This document shows, piece by piece, positions 1-8,228 of a stretch of 40,225 nucleotides of DNA. This DNA is from Clostridiales bacterium (lineage in GTDB: Bacteria; Bacillota; Clostridia; Christensenellales; Aristaeellaceae): assembly GCA_004556545.1 (NCBI GenBank), contig SFGO01000031.1, forward strand, positions 1 through 40,225. The letters run 5' to 3'. The notes beneath the pieces are model-generated. The model was not told the DNA's origin. It searched no databases and worked only from the letters and a program-made list of their open reading frames with translations. The position numbers were made by a program, and so were the translations under genes. The number at the start of each line of letters is the position of its first letter. The first letter of the stretch is position 1.

Positions 1-129
1 CTCCTTTCGGTTGGTTTGTGTCAACTCTACTATACCACATGGAGTCCTCCGGTCTCTTTCTTTTGCCCTTACTGTCCAATATGTATTGTAGCTCTACAAC
101 TCTGCGCATAACCGTTCCGAAATCCACCG
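1..129. other. Non-coding left edge, possible leader of a divergent gene
   Basis: No convincing gene lies here. On the minus strand positions 1-7 read AAAGGAG, a good ribosome-binding site whose start codon would fall outside the window, and 29-34 read TATAGT, a possible -10 box with no good -35. This suggests a divergent gene running off the left edge. It is inferred only from these short signals. Confidence 0.3.
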
Positions 130-158
130 TTGCATTTTTTCCTTAAAACCGTTATGAT
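130..158 (+). promoter_or_regulatory. Sigma-A type promoter of ybaB-recR
   Basis: TTGCAT (130-135) and TATGAT (153-158) are separated by 17 nt. The predicted transcript begins near 165 and has a leader of about 70 nt with a small hairpin, CGGACG/CGTCCG (about 194-210), before the GGAGGAG ribosome-binding site. Confidence 0.6.
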
Positions 159-233
159 ATTCAATGGTACATTTGTTTCCATCGAATCACCGGCGGACGT
201 TTGCCGTCCGTCCCGATATGGAGGAGAATCATC

Positions 234-575
234 ATGGCAAGACATCAACAGTTCGGCGGCTTCGGCGGCGGAGCCAATATGCAGCAGCTCATGCGGCAGG
301 CTCAAAAGCTGCAGGAGCAGATGACCAAGGCGCAGGAGGACATCGAGGCCCGGGAATTTTCCGCGCAGGCGGGCGGCGGCATGGTCAGCGTGACCGTCAA
401 CGGCAAGCATGAACTGACCGGCATCCAGATCAAGCCCGAATGCCTGGATCCCGAAGACGTGGAAATGCTGCAGGACATGGTGATGGCCGCCGTGAACGAA
501 GCCCTGCGCACCGCCGAAGAGACCCGCCAGAACGAGCTGGGCAAGCTGGCTCCCGGCATGGGAGGCATGTTCTAA
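234..575 (+). CDS. ybaB: YbaB/EbfC family nucleoid-associated protein
   Basis: A small DNA-binding protein of 113 residues, the usual length of the YbaB/EbfC family. These dimers bind DNA and are commonly encoded just before recR. The N-terminus is Gly/Gln/Met-rich, followed by a helical dimerisation segment (QQLMRQAQKLQEQMTKAQ) and the conserved core ending in a helix and a Gly/Met-rich tail. The ATG at 234 is chosen because GGAGGAG (220-226) lies 7 nt upstream; in-frame codons further upstream have no such site. recR starts 3 nt after the stop, so the two are co-transcribed. Family assignment is secure; the precise role in this organism is inferred. Confidence 0.95.
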   Translation: MARHQQFGGFGGGANMQQLMRQAQKLQEQMTKAQEDIEAREFSAQAGGGMVSVTVNGKHELTGIQIKPECLDPEDVEMLQDMVMAAVNEALRTAEETRQNELGKLAPGMGGMF

Positions 576-578
576 GCC

Positions 579-1175
579 ATGGCGCAGCTGGAACCCATTG
601 CCAAAATGGTGGCGCAGCTGTCCCGTCTGCCGGGCGTGGGCACCAAAAGCGCCCAGCGGCTGGCCTATCACATCATCAGCATGCCGCTGGAGGACGTGCG
701 GGAGCTGGCGACGGCGATCTATACCGGCCGCAAGTCCATCCGCTACTGCGCCGTCTGCGGCAATTATTCCACGGACGAGCTTTGCGACATCTGCCGGGAC
801 GAGCGGCGGCACAACGGGCAGATCTGCGTTGTGCGCGATCCCCGGGACGTGGCCGCCATCGAGCGGATGCGGGATTTTCAGGGGCTGTATCACGTGCTGC
901 ACGGCGCGCTTTCCCCCATGGACGGCATCGGGCCGGAGGATATCCGCATCAAGGAGCTGATGGCCCGGCTGAACGATCCGGAGGTGAAGGAGGTCATCCT
1001 GGCCACCAACCCGGACATCGAGGGCGAGGCCACGGCTTCCTATCTGGCCCGGCTGATCAAGCCCATGGGCATCCGCGTCACCCGCATCGCTCACGGCGTT
1101 CCGGTGGGCAGCGATCTGGAATACGCCGATGAAATCACCCTTTCCAAGGCCATGGAGGGCCGGCGGGAAATGTAA
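579..1175 (+). CDS. recR: Recombination mediator protein RecR
   Basis: RecR acts with RecO, and RecF in some pathways, to load RecA on single-stranded DNA in gap repair. At 198 residues the protein is full length. It has the N-terminal helix-hairpin-helix (LPGVGTKSAQRLA, about 17-29), a four-cysteine zinc finger at C57, C60, C69 and C72, and a Toprim domain from about residue 80 with the ATNPDIEGEATA signature. It directly follows ybaB, the order seen in many bacteria, and shares its promoter. A hairpin consistent with a terminator lies just after the stop. Nothing is unusual. Confidence 0.97.
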   Translation: MAQLEPIAKMVAQLSRLPGVGTKSAQRLAYHIISMPLEDVRELATAIYTGRKSIRYCAVCGNYSTDELCDICRDERRHNGQICVVRDPRDVAAIERMRDFQGLYHVLHGALSPMDGIGPEDIRIKELMARLNDPEVKEVILATNPDIEGEATASYLARLIKPMGIRVTRIAHGVPVGSDLEYADEITLSKAMEGRREM

Positions 1176-1183
1176 TGGATCTG

Positions 1184-1215
1184 GGCCGCGCGCTGCGCGG
1201 CCATTCTCATTTTCG
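1184..1215 (+). terminator. Terminator-like hairpin after recR
   Basis: GGCCGCGC (1184-1191) pairs perfectly with GCGCGGCC (1195-1202) around a 3-nt loop, followed by the moderately T-rich ATTCTCATTTT. The T tract is broken, so termination may be incomplete. Confidence 0.55.
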
Positions 1216-1278
1216 CATAATGCCTTGATGAATGGACGGACGTTCCTTCCGTCTATTTCAGGCAGAAAGGAACCAAAG

Positions 1279-2550
1279 ATGCCGTATGCTTCGGTCTCAA
1301 CGTGGATTTTGGGTGCGCTGCTGCTGGTGCTGATCGTTCTGGCGGCCGTGCTGATCGGGCTGACGCTGCGGGGACAGCGCCGTCAGCACCAGGAGCTTCG
1401 CCACTTTCAGGAGCAGCTCTGGAAGGGGCTGGAAGGGATGGAGGACGACCTGCTGGAGCAGAACGCGGCTCAGCGGCGGGAATTGTCCGAAACCATGCAG
1501 CGCACCAGCGACGGCCAGATTTCCCTTTTATCCAGCGTACTGAAAATGCAGGGCGACCAGCTCAACAGCCTTCTGGAACGCAACGACGCCCGGATGGAGT
1601 CCCTTCGCCGTACCCTGGACGAGGGCCTGCAGCGCATTTCCGGCGAAAACCGCCGTCAGCTGGAAGAAATGCGTCAGACCGTGGATGAAAAGCTGCACAG
1701 CACGCTGGAAAAGCGCCTGAACGACAGCTTTGCGCAGGTCAGCCAGCGATTGGAGCAGGTGTACCGTTCGCTGGGCGAAATGCATACGCTGGCCAGCGGC
1801 GTAGGCGACCTGAAACGGATGCTGGGCAATGTGAAAACCCGGGGTATCTGGGGTGAAATGCAGCTGGGCGCATTGCTGGAGCAGGCGCTTACTTCTTCTC
1901 AGTACGCCCGGAACGTGGCGGTGGTTCCCGGCTCGCAGGAGCGGGTGGAATTTGCCGTCATCCTGCCGGGAAAAGAAGACAAGCCCGTTTATCTGCCCAT
2001 CGACAGCAAGTTTCCGCAGGAGGACTACGCCCGGCTGACGGAAGCCGCCGAAGCGGGCGACGCAGCCGCCTGCGAGGCCGCCCGCCGTGCCCTGCTCAAC
2101 GCCGTCCGCACCGAGGGCAAGCGCATCGGCAAATATATCGTTCCGCCCCATACCACGGATTTTGCCGTGATGTTCCTGCCGCTGGAGGGGCTTTACGCCG
2201 AGGTCATGCGCAGCGCGGACGCGGTGGAAACGCTGCAGCGGGAGCAGCGGATCCTGGTGGCCGGCCCCAGCACCTTGCTGGCCCTGCTGAACAGTCTGCA
2301 AATGGGCTTCCGCACGCTGGCCATCGAGCAGCGTTCCGCCGAGGTCTGGAAGCTGCTGGGCGCGGTCAAGACGGATTTCGGCAGCTTTGCCAAGGTGCTG
2401 GAACACACGCAGGAAAAACTGCGTCAGGCCAGCGACAGCATCGACAGCGCTTTCGTGCGCACCCGCAGCATCGAAAAGCGCCTTCGCAGCGTGGAAGCGC
2501 TGGAAGAAACCGAAACCGAAAAGTATCTGCCAACAGACTCGCAGGAATAA
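1279..2550 (+). CDS. rmuC: DNA recombination protein RmuC
   Basis: RmuC-family protein, linked in E. coli to limiting inversions and possibly nuclease-like; its biochemistry is not settled. The 423-residue product has one N-terminal membrane helix (about 8-29), a long coiled coil (about 33-200), then the conserved RmuC core with motifs such as RGIWGEMQLGALLEQ and YLPIDSKFPQEDY. The start at 1279 places the membrane helix at the N-terminus and has AGAAAGGA upstream; the longer in-frame extension overlaps recR and lacks a ribosome-binding site. It stands alone between two terminators. The family call is firm. Confidence 0.92.
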   Translation: MPYASVSTWILGALLLVLIVLAAVLIGLTLRGQRRQHQELRHFQEQLWKGLEGMEDDLLEQNAAQRRELSETMQRTSDGQISLLSSVLKMQGDQLNSLLERNDARMESLRRTLDEGLQRISGENRRQLEEMRQTVDEKLHSTLEKRLNDSFAQVSQRLEQVYRSLGEMHTLASGVGDLKRMLGNVKTRGIWGEMQLGALLEQALTSSQYARNVAVVPGSQERVEFAVILPGKEDKPVYLPIDSKFPQEDYARLTEAAEAGDAAACEAARRALLNAVRTEGKRIGKYIVPPHTTDFAVMFLPLEGLYAEVMRSADAVETLQREQRILVAGPSTLLALLNSLQMGFRTLAIEQRSAEVWKLLGAVKTDFGSFAKVLEHTQEKLRQASDSIDSAFVRTRSIEKRLRSVEALEETETEKYLPTDSQE

Positions 2551-2555
2551 TTTTC

Positions 2556-2588
2556 AAGGCGCTTTGTTTTGCAGCAAGGCGCTTTTTT
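2556..2588 (+). terminator. Rho-independent terminator of rmuC
   Basis: GCGCTTTG (2559-2566) pairs with CAAGGCGC (2575-2582), including one G-T wobble, and is followed by six T residues. It lies directly after the rmuC stop codon. Confidence 0.8.
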
Positions 2589-2667
2589 ATGTCTTTTTAT
2601 CTTTTTCCCCGTCTCAGCCGGGCAGCCCGGGAGCGCAGGCACAGCGCCCCTGCTGTTGCAGGTGTAT

Positions 2668-2695
2668 TTACATTTTATAAAATAAGTGTTAAGAT
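2668..2695 (+). promoter_or_regulatory. Possible promoter of the MotA/OmpA-like operon
   Basis: TTACAT (2668-2673) and TAAGAT (2690-2695) are separated by 16 nt inside a locally AT-rich stretch upstream of the gene at 2728. The -35 match is modest. Confidence 0.4.
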
Positions 2696-2727
2696 ATGAA
2701 TAAATTCCTTTTACGGAGGGATGGCGC

Positions 2728-3942
2728 ATGCCTGAACAACTTTTGTCCCTGCTTGGAACGAATCTGGTGGATTTTCTGGTCTACGGCGCCATCGCGCTGG
2801 TGGTGCTGGTAGGCGTTTGCAAATGTATCTATCCTGTGTTCCGGAACGGTTCCCTGCTGAACCGGGCCGTGGCAAAGCTGGAAAAAACAGCCGGAAACAA
2901 TCAGCGTCCCCCGTGGAGAGAGCCCCGCTTCCTCGGCCGCGCGCTGCGCGGCGAATGGCAGAAGTTCCTGCTGAACGCGGGTCAGCTGGACGTGCGCGGC
3001 ATGCCCTGCGACATTGAGGACTATATCAACGAAGACAGCGTTATCGACAAGCCCGGCCATTCCCAGCTGGCGGAGCTCATCCCCAGCCTGCTGACCTCGC
3101 TGGGCATTCTGGGCACCTTCGTCGGCCTGATGGAGGGCCTGACCAGCGTCAACTTTTCTAATGCGCAGGGCACCATGGACAGCATTCCCCTGCTGCTGAC
3201 CGGCATGCGGTTTGCATTTGCCACTTCCGTGGCGGGCATTACCTGCTCGCTTCTGTTCAATATGTTCTACCGCATGTGCGTAGGCCGGGCCTGCCGGGCG
3301 CTGGACAGCTTCGACGAAGCCTTCTATGAGCTGGCCATGCCCCGCCCCCTCTCGCCGGAGGTGCAGCTAATCTGCCAGAAGCAGGACGAAGAAGAGCGGC
3401 TGGCCCATATTGCCGAAGCCGTGGGCAGCCGGGTTTCCGCCTCGCTGGAAATGGCCGTGAGCCGCGCCATGGATCCCCTGACCAAGTCGCTGGATACCTT
3501 CATTCAGGGTGCCACGCAGGAGCAGGTGGAGGGTGTGCGGCGCATCGTGGGTCAGTTCGTCAGCCAGCTGAACGCGCAGCTTTCCGGCCAGATGACCACG
3601 CTGGGCCATACCATGGACATGGTCAGTCAGGGACAGCTGCAAACGCAGAAAAACCTGCAAAATACCCTGAACGCCGCACAGGCCATGGCGGCGGACGCCC
3701 AGACCATGCAGACCGCCTGCGCGCAGATGGCCCAGTCTCTTCAAAGCTGGGTGGACGATTGGAAAAGCAGTCAGGCCCGGCGCACCGAGGAAGCCTCCGC
3801 TCTGGAAGAGCAGAACCAGCATCTGCGGCAGGAATTGGAGCTTTTGACCCGCTCGTTGGCGGATATGCGCATCGCCGCCGATCACCTGACCAGCGAACTG
3901 GACGACCAGCTGACGCGGAACGACCTGAGCCTTCCGGGCTGA
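2728..3942 (+). CDS. MotA/TolQ/ExbB-type proton channel protein (ZorA-like)
   Basis: Predicted stator-type ion channel subunit of 404 residues. One membrane helix lies at about 14-34 and two more at about 115-138 and 155-180. The last pair carries the family signature, LGILGTFVGLMEGL followed by LLTGMRFAFATSVAGI. After residue 190 comes a long hydrophilic helical tail (about 210 residues) predicted to be cytoplasmic, which is longer than in TolQ or ExbB and recalls ZorA of Zorya systems. GGAGGG lies 7 nt before the ATG. It is followed after 15 nt by an OmpA/MotB-like gene, the expected partner. Flagellar MotA is unlikely because no other flagellar gene is present. The channel family is firm; the biological role is unknown. 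Confidence 0.85.
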   Translation: MPEQLLSLLGTNLVDFLVYGAIALVVLVGVCKCIYPVFRNGSLLNRAVAKLEKTAGNNQRPPWREPRFLGRALRGEWQKFLLNAGQLDVRGMPCDIEDYINEDSVIDKPGHSQLAELIPSLLTSLGILGTFVGLMEGLTSVNFSNAQGTMDSIPLLLTGMRFAFATSVAGITCSLLFNMFYRMCVGRACRALDSFDEAFYELAMPRPLSPEVQLICQKQDEEERLAHIAEAVGSRVSASLEMAVSRAMDPLTKSLDTFIQGATQEQVEGVRRIVGQFVSQLNAQLSGQMTTLGHTMDMVSQGQLQTQKNLQNTLNAAQAMAADAQTMQTACAQMAQSLQSWVDDWKSSQARRTEEASALEEQNQHLRQELELLTRSLADMRIAADHLTSELDDQLTRNDLSLPG

Positions 3943-3957
3943 CGGGAGGGAAAAACC

Positions 3958-5094
3958 ATGCGCAGAACCGCAAGACGACACAAGGCCAGCGTGGATCGGG
4001 GCGCTTCGTGGATCAGTTATTCGGATATGATGGCGTCCCTGATTCTGGTATTCGTGCTGATCCTCTGCTACAGCATGTACCAGTACTTTACCATGCTGGA
4101 TACCAAAACCGCAGAGCTGGATGAAAAAGGCGCGCTGCTGGCTTCGCAGGAAGCGACGCTGCAGGCCCAGCAGGCCACCCTGCAGGATCAGGAAGCCACG
4201 CTGCAGGCTCAGCGCCAGACGCTGAGCGACCAGCAGGCCAAACTGGACGAGCAGACCGAGACCCTCTCCCAGCAGCAGGCGGCGCTGATTCAAAAGCAGA
4301 ACGAGCTGACCAGCGCCCTGACCGATCTGGAAGACAAACAGGGGCTTCTGGAAGATCAGAATATGACGCTGGAGGAGCAGAAGCAGATCATCCTCGCGGC
4401 TCAGACCGCCCTTTTGCAGAAGGAGGACGAGCTGTCCGCCGCCAAGGCCGATCTGGAAGCCAAGCAGAACGAGCTGGCCAACGCCACCATCCTGCTGGGA
4501 CAGCAGCAGGAGGCCATGAGCACCCAGCAGAAAAAGCTGGACGATCTGGTCGGCGTGCGCACAAAGATCATCCGGGAACTGGGCGACGCCCTGACCAGCG
4601 CCAATCTGAAGGCTTCCGTAGACCGCAACACCGGCGACATCATGCTGGAAAGCGCCGTTTTCTTTGACGTGGGCAAGCACAGCATCAAGCAGAGTGGCCA
4701 AACCCTGCTGAATCAGTTCATCCCGGTTTATCTGGGCGTACTGCTTTCCCCTGAATATTCCGACTATCTGGGTGAAATCATTATCGAAGGGCACACAGAC
4801 ACTTCCGGCGACTATCTGATGAATCTGGAGCTGTCTCAGGAGCGGGCTTTGTCCGTGGCTACCTACTGCCTGCAAATGCCCCAGCTGAGCAAGGATCAGC
4901 TGACCCTTCTCCGCAGCATCCTCACCGCCAAGGGCCGCAGCTACTCCGACCCCATCTACGGCGAGGACGGCAAAATTGATATGGACGCTTCCCGCCGGGT
5001 GGAGTTCAAGTTCCGCCTGAAGGATTCGGAAATGATCGATGAAATGCGGGATATTCTCAAGGAATATGAAGCCGCAGAAGGAGGAACCCAATGA
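3958..5094 (+). CDS. OmpA/MotB-like protein with long coiled coil (ZorB-like partner)
   Basis: Predicted peptidoglycan-binding partner of the channel encoded before it, 378 residues. A short basic N-terminus precedes one membrane helix (about 22-44) that begins with D23 in SYSDMMASLIL, the position of the proton-binding Asp in MotB. Residues about 50-200 are an almost uninterrupted coiled coil rich in Gln, Ala, Leu and Glu with degenerate heptads. The C-terminal OmpA-like domain (about 225-360) holds the motif EGHTDTSGDYLMNLELSQER. The coiled-coil spacer is unusual: typical MotB and ZorB proteins have a short linker. GGGAGGG precedes the ATG, and the stop overlaps the next gene. Confidence 0.85.
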   Translation: MRRTARRHKASVDRGASWISYSDMMASLILVFVLILCYSMYQYFTMLDTKTAELDEKGALLASQEATLQAQQATLQDQEATLQAQRQTLSDQQAKLDEQTETLSQQQAALIQKQNELTSALTDLEDKQGLLEDQNMTLEEQKQIILAAQTALLQKEDELSAAKADLEAKQNELANATILLGQQQEAMSTQQKKLDDLVGVRTKIIRELGDALTSANLKASVDRNTGDIMLESAVFFDVGKHSIKQSGQTLLNQFIPVYLGVLLSPEYSDYLGEIIIEGHTDTSGDYLMNLELSQERALSVATYCLQMPQLSKDQLTLLRSILTAKGRSYSDPIYGEDGKIDMDASRRVEFKFRLKDSEMIDEMRDILKEYEAAEGGTQ

Positions 5095-5582
5095 AAGCGC
5101 TGAAGATCACCGCGCTGGTCATGAGCGCTCTGCTGCTGGTGATGGTGCTGATGATGGCCTACCTGTTCATGACCGCAGAGGTGACGGCTCAGGTGGTTTC
5201 ATCGGTGGGCGTTTCCGCAGCGGAACAGGAAGGATATTTTTCCTCCCTGAAAAAATCCGTAGAGGAAGATACGTTCATCGGCACGCTTTATCAGAAGCCC
5301 ACCCAATGGAAAGAGGCGGCTGATTACGTCTACCTGCAATTTTCCGTCAACGTCCACAACGGCTGTCTGGTGCCCATCGACATGATCGAAATTCAGGTGG
5401 TTCCCCAACCCACAGACATCCTGCAGCTTCGGGATCAGCAGGTGTACTCCCTGAACCCTAAGAGCGACGGCATTTTTAACGCGGCCATTCTGGCCCCGAA
5501 GGACACCCACCCCGTGCGGGAGCTGGTCGTGACCTATTACGTATGGGGCGTCAGTTTTCAGGTCAAAACCCTTTCGTCCTGA
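5091..5582 (+). CDS. Small membrane-anchored extracytoplasmic protein of the channel operon
   Basis: I recognise no family. The 163-residue product has one N-terminal membrane helix (about 5-28) with little before it, so the remaining 135 residues should lie outside the membrane. They look beta-rich, with alternating hydrophobic stretches such as YVYLQFSVNVHNG and LVVTYYVWGVSFQV. Its ATG overlaps the stop of the OmpA-like gene by 4 nt, implying translational coupling and a shared role, perhaps as an accessory to the channel pair. A strong bidirectional terminator follows. That the protein is real is well supported by the overlap; its function is not. Confidence 0.75.
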   Translation: MKALKITALVMSALLLVMVLMMAYLFMTAEVTAQVVSSVGVSAAEQEGYFSSLKKSVEEDTFIGTLYQKPTQWKEAADYVYLQFSVNVHNGCLVPIDMIEIQVVPQPTDILQLRDQQVYSLNPKSDGIFNAAILAPKDTHPVRELVVTYYVWGVSFQVKTLSS

Positions 5583-5608
5583 AGGGGGATTTCCCTTGTA
5601 AAATAGCA

Positions 5609-5643
5609 AAAGCGCTCTTTGCTCCAATGGCAGAGAGCGCTTT
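5609..5643. terminator. Bidirectional terminator between convergent genes
   Basis: AAAGCGCTCT (5609-5618) pairs perfectly with AGAGCGCTTT (5634-5643). A T-rich tail follows on the plus strand and a shorter one on the minus strand. It separates the channel operon from the convergent sortase gene. Confidence 0.85.
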
Positions 5644-5660
5644 CATTTTATCAGCCCGGC

Positions 5661-6710
5661 TCATTTCACCGTCGTGCTGTAGATCGCCTGTTTCAGCGTT
5701 AGGGAACTTTCCCCTTTGCGGATTTGCCGGGCGGCCACCAACAGGCGGCGGCTGTTATCCGCGCCGGAGCAGGTGGCCAGCGTCAGCAGGCGGTCGCCGG
5801 GCTGAACGTCCACCTGCGTGCGGTAGCGGCTCAGTTCCCGGATTTTTCCCACATAGGCGTCCCACTGAGCCTGATCGGTAAAGGTGCCATAGGCCCAAAA
5901 GGGCAGGTAATCCGCATCCTTTGCATCAATGCTGACGTCTGCCACGGCGTAGATCACGTATTGAGCTTCTTCATACAGGGTGTTGAAGGTGATAAAGGCG
6001 TGTTCCTTATAAAAAGCCGCGTCCTTCAGCTTGTATTTTTTCAGGGAGCCGAACATGGCTCCTTCCTTCATGTTATGGCCATGGATGACCAGATGGGGCG
6101 TGGGAAGGCGCAGATTGCAGCTTTCATCCAGAAACGGCGCGCCCGTGGCGTTTTTCTTGCCGGAAGCGTCGTGGGTCAGGTAATAGGCGTTATCCCGCTG
6201 CATCACCGGCTCGTCCAGCACATCCTCGATGGAAAGCCAGCCTACCACATCCCGATTCTGTTGGCGCAATTTCTGAAAGCTTTCGGAGATCCGAAGCTGG
6301 GGATTGTCCGCGTAGCCGGTCGGCCATTGGGCGGCAAAGGGCGCGGCGGTTTCCGCAGGCGGCGTGACTTCCGGCGAAGTATCTGCCGTAAAAATGGGTG
6401 CTGCCGCTTCCTCGGCAGGGCTTTCCGTCGGGGAAACGGTTTTCTCTGGATCGGATAGACCGCTTCTATACGTTTGGCGCAGCTCCTCGCTGGCGTTCTT
6501 TGCCTGGGCAATATCGGCAAAATAACGGATCAGCAAAGCAGCGCATATCACCACTACAGCAACGCAGGCAACCTCCAGCAGGAAACGAAGCCGCTCTTCC
6601 TTCCTTTTTTTTCTTTCCGGCGGCACGCTTGACCACCCCTCCTGCGGCGCGTTTTCGGGGAAATAACCGACACGGCTCGGAACGGTCGGTCGCTTCAGCG
6701 GCTTTTTCAT
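5661..6710 (-). CDS. srtB: Class B sortase
   Basis: Cysteine transpeptidase that joins surface proteins to the cell wall, or pili subunits to each other. The 349-residue protein has a basic N-terminal tail, a membrane helix (about 43-63), a Pro/Glu/Thr-rich linker (about 85-135) and the sortase domain (about 145-335). Catalytic residues are visible: His in VIHGHN (H212), Cys in TLATCSG (C314) and Arg at R321/R322. The insertion between His and Cys fits class B. The linker is longer than in typical SrtB. Its likely substrate, a protein with an IPQTG signal, is encoded directly upstream on the same strand but with a terminator between, so they are probably separately transcribed. Confidence 0.92.
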   Translation of the reverse strand: MKKPLKRPTVPSRVGYFPENAPQEGWSSVPPERKKRKEERLRFLLEVACVAVVVICAALLIRYFADIAQAKNASEELRQTYRSGLSDPEKTVSPTESPAEEAAAPIFTADTSPEVTPPAETAAPFAAQWPTGYADNPQLRISESFQKLRQQNRDVVGWLSIEDVLDEPVMQRDNAYYLTHDASGKKNATGAPFLDESCNLRLPTPHLVIHGHNMKEGAMFGSLKKYKLKDAAFYKEHAFITFNTLYEEAQYVIYAVADVSIDAKDADYLPFWAYGTFTDQAQWDAYVGKIRELSRYRTQVDVQPGDRLLTLATCSGADNSRRLLVAARQIRKGESSLTLKQAIYSTTVK

Positions 6711-6878
6711 CCGCCTCCCCCCCTTTCGTAGAACTTTCCTATTTGATCAGTGTAACGCGCTTTAACCAAAGAAGAAGAGTGCTCTTTCCCGGCGTTGTCT
6801 CCAAACAGTGCAATCAAAAGACCTCTTTTTTCTTTCGCGCTTACGATCCTATCGATCTTTTCCATTTCAAACATATTC

Positions 6879-6910
6879 AAAACCCGCGGTCAAAATAAAC
6901 TGCGGGTTTT
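6879..6910 (-). terminator. Terminator of the surface protein gene
   Basis: AAAACCCGC (6879-6887) and GCGGGTTTT (6902-6910) form a 9-bp stem around a 14-nt loop just downstream of the minus-strand surface protein gene. The stem ends in T residues on either strand. Confidence 0.6.
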
Positions 6911-6941
6911 GAATTTGGACTACATTGCTCTTCCTACAGTA

Positions 6942-8102
6942 TTATGCTTTCGTCTTACGCTTCATCAGCAAAACCGCACCCGCCAGTGCTAGCAAACCGC
7001 AGAAGCCATACAAAGCGACAGGAGTATCATCGCCCGTTTGGGGAATGACAGGCTTCGGCTGTTCTCTTTCTTCTCCATCTTCTTGATCATTACAGTAATT
7101 GCAGGTCTTCGTATATTTACGGGTTCTGCTCCCGTCATCATTTTGAATCCAAGGGCCGTATTGGATGGTGTAGTTATTTTCGACTTCGCCGTCCGTATAA
7201 CCAACGGAAGAATAGGCATTATGATCGATCATGGCCCCATTCTCCCATACGATGCTGCCGCCCATATACACGATGGTTCTGCCAGTGTTGTTTCTTGTGT
7301 TGCCGCCAAATCCAAACACCCTGGAACAGGTAATTTTATCAGGTTTCAAGCCTTGTACATCTTTGGTGGCATTACTGGTAATATTGATAATATACTTGTA
7401 CTTGCCCATGTTTGAGTCGTTAATATTCAACGCCTGCTTCAAAGCCAAACCGGAATTGTTGACTTTGCAGTTGTTGAAATTGACGGTAATATCATTCTTT
7501 CCGGCACCGGCATCCGTATAAACATTGATTACCTTGCCAGAGGACTCAAAGGTGCAGCTGTCAAAGGTCATTGTCGGAGACGAATAGGTCCAGATGGCAT
7601 AATCGCCGGGCGGGCATACAAATTTCGTATTCTTGAACGTTGCAGCTGTATATCCCCAATAGAAGGTCTTCCCTTCGATGGTGCAATTCTCAACTACTGT
7701 CTTATCGGCACGGATAAAACCCAAATAATTAGCGCTACCAGATTTCAGAGTCATGTTCTGAAAAGTAATGGTTCCAGCACCGTCAAAGCTGTAATCGCCG
7801 TTATATTCCGTTCCATAGTGTGTCGGATCTGGAACTTTTGCCCCAATCAGCCATGTAGTGCTGTCAGCTCCCTGCCCGACAAAGGTCAGATCCTTCCCTT
7901 TTGTAGCCGCCCCTTTCTTATAAAGGGTGTATGTTCCCTTTCCCACTATAATGGTATCGCCTGTCTGTGCATCGTTGACTGCACTTTCCAGACTTGCGTA
8001 GCCCTTTCCATTAATCCAAGCCACATCCTCCGCCAGAGAAATGGCAGGAAGCCCCATCAGCACCAGCGCCATCAGCAGTAATACGAGCCATCTTTTTTTC
8101 AT
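6942..8102 (-). CDS. Cell-wall anchored surface protein, beta-helix-like, with IPQTG sorting signal
   Basis: Predicted sortase substrate of 386 residues. It has a signal peptide (1-24, ending near LAEDV), a segment typical of parallel beta-helix proteins (INGKGYASLESAVNDAQTGD, then TIIVGKGTYTLY and repeated short strands with Asn/Thr turns up to about 320), and a C-terminal sorting signal: IPQTG at 353-357, a hydrophobic helix and the basic tail KRKTKA. No catalytic residues of a pectate lyase are recognisable, so an adhesin or display role is as likely as an enzyme. The gene is clearly less GC-rich than its neighbours, suggesting transfer or diversifying selection. A strong promoter lies upstream. 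Confidence 0.85.
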   Translation of the reverse strand: MKKRWLVLLLMALVLMGLPAISLAEDVAWINGKGYASLESAVNDAQTGDTIIVGKGTYTLYKKGAATKGKDLTFVGQGADSTTWLIGAKVPDPTHYGTEYNGDYSFDGAGTITFQNMTLKSGSANYLGFIRADKTVVENCTIEGKTFYWGYTAATFKNTKFVCPPGDYAIWTYSSPTMTFDSCTFESSGKVINVYTDAGAGKNDITVNFNNCKVNNSGLALKQALNINDSNMGKYKYIINITSNATKDVQGLKPDKITCSRVFGFGGNTRNNTGRTIVYMGGSIVWENGAMIDHNAYSSVGYTDGEVENNYTIQYGPWIQNDDGSRTRKYTKTCNYCNDQEDGEEREQPKPVIPQTGDDTPVALYGFCGLLALAGAVLLMKRKTKA

Positions 8103-8200
8103 GTGCTTTTCCCATACCCTTCCTGTTTTGATCAGAACAAGGAACCTCTTGATTGAAGCTGTGACTGATGCAGTCGGAGAAGAGGCGTCCTTCTTTTTTA

Positions 8201-8228
8201 ATTATAGTGATCCTATACGGTTTGTCAA
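8201..8228 (-). promoter_or_regulatory. Strong promoter of the surface protein gene
   Basis: On the minus strand TTGACA (8223-8228) and TATAAT (8201-8206), both perfect consensus boxes, are separated by 16 nt. The leader to the ATG at 8102 is about 95 nt and includes a small GACTG/CAGTC hairpin. Confidence 0.8.

Noticed and set aside
2728..5582. A complete Zorya defence system
   Set aside because: Only ZorA/ZorB-like genes are present. No ZorC, ZorD helicase or ZorE nuclease gene lies nearby; the flanks are rmuC and sortase.
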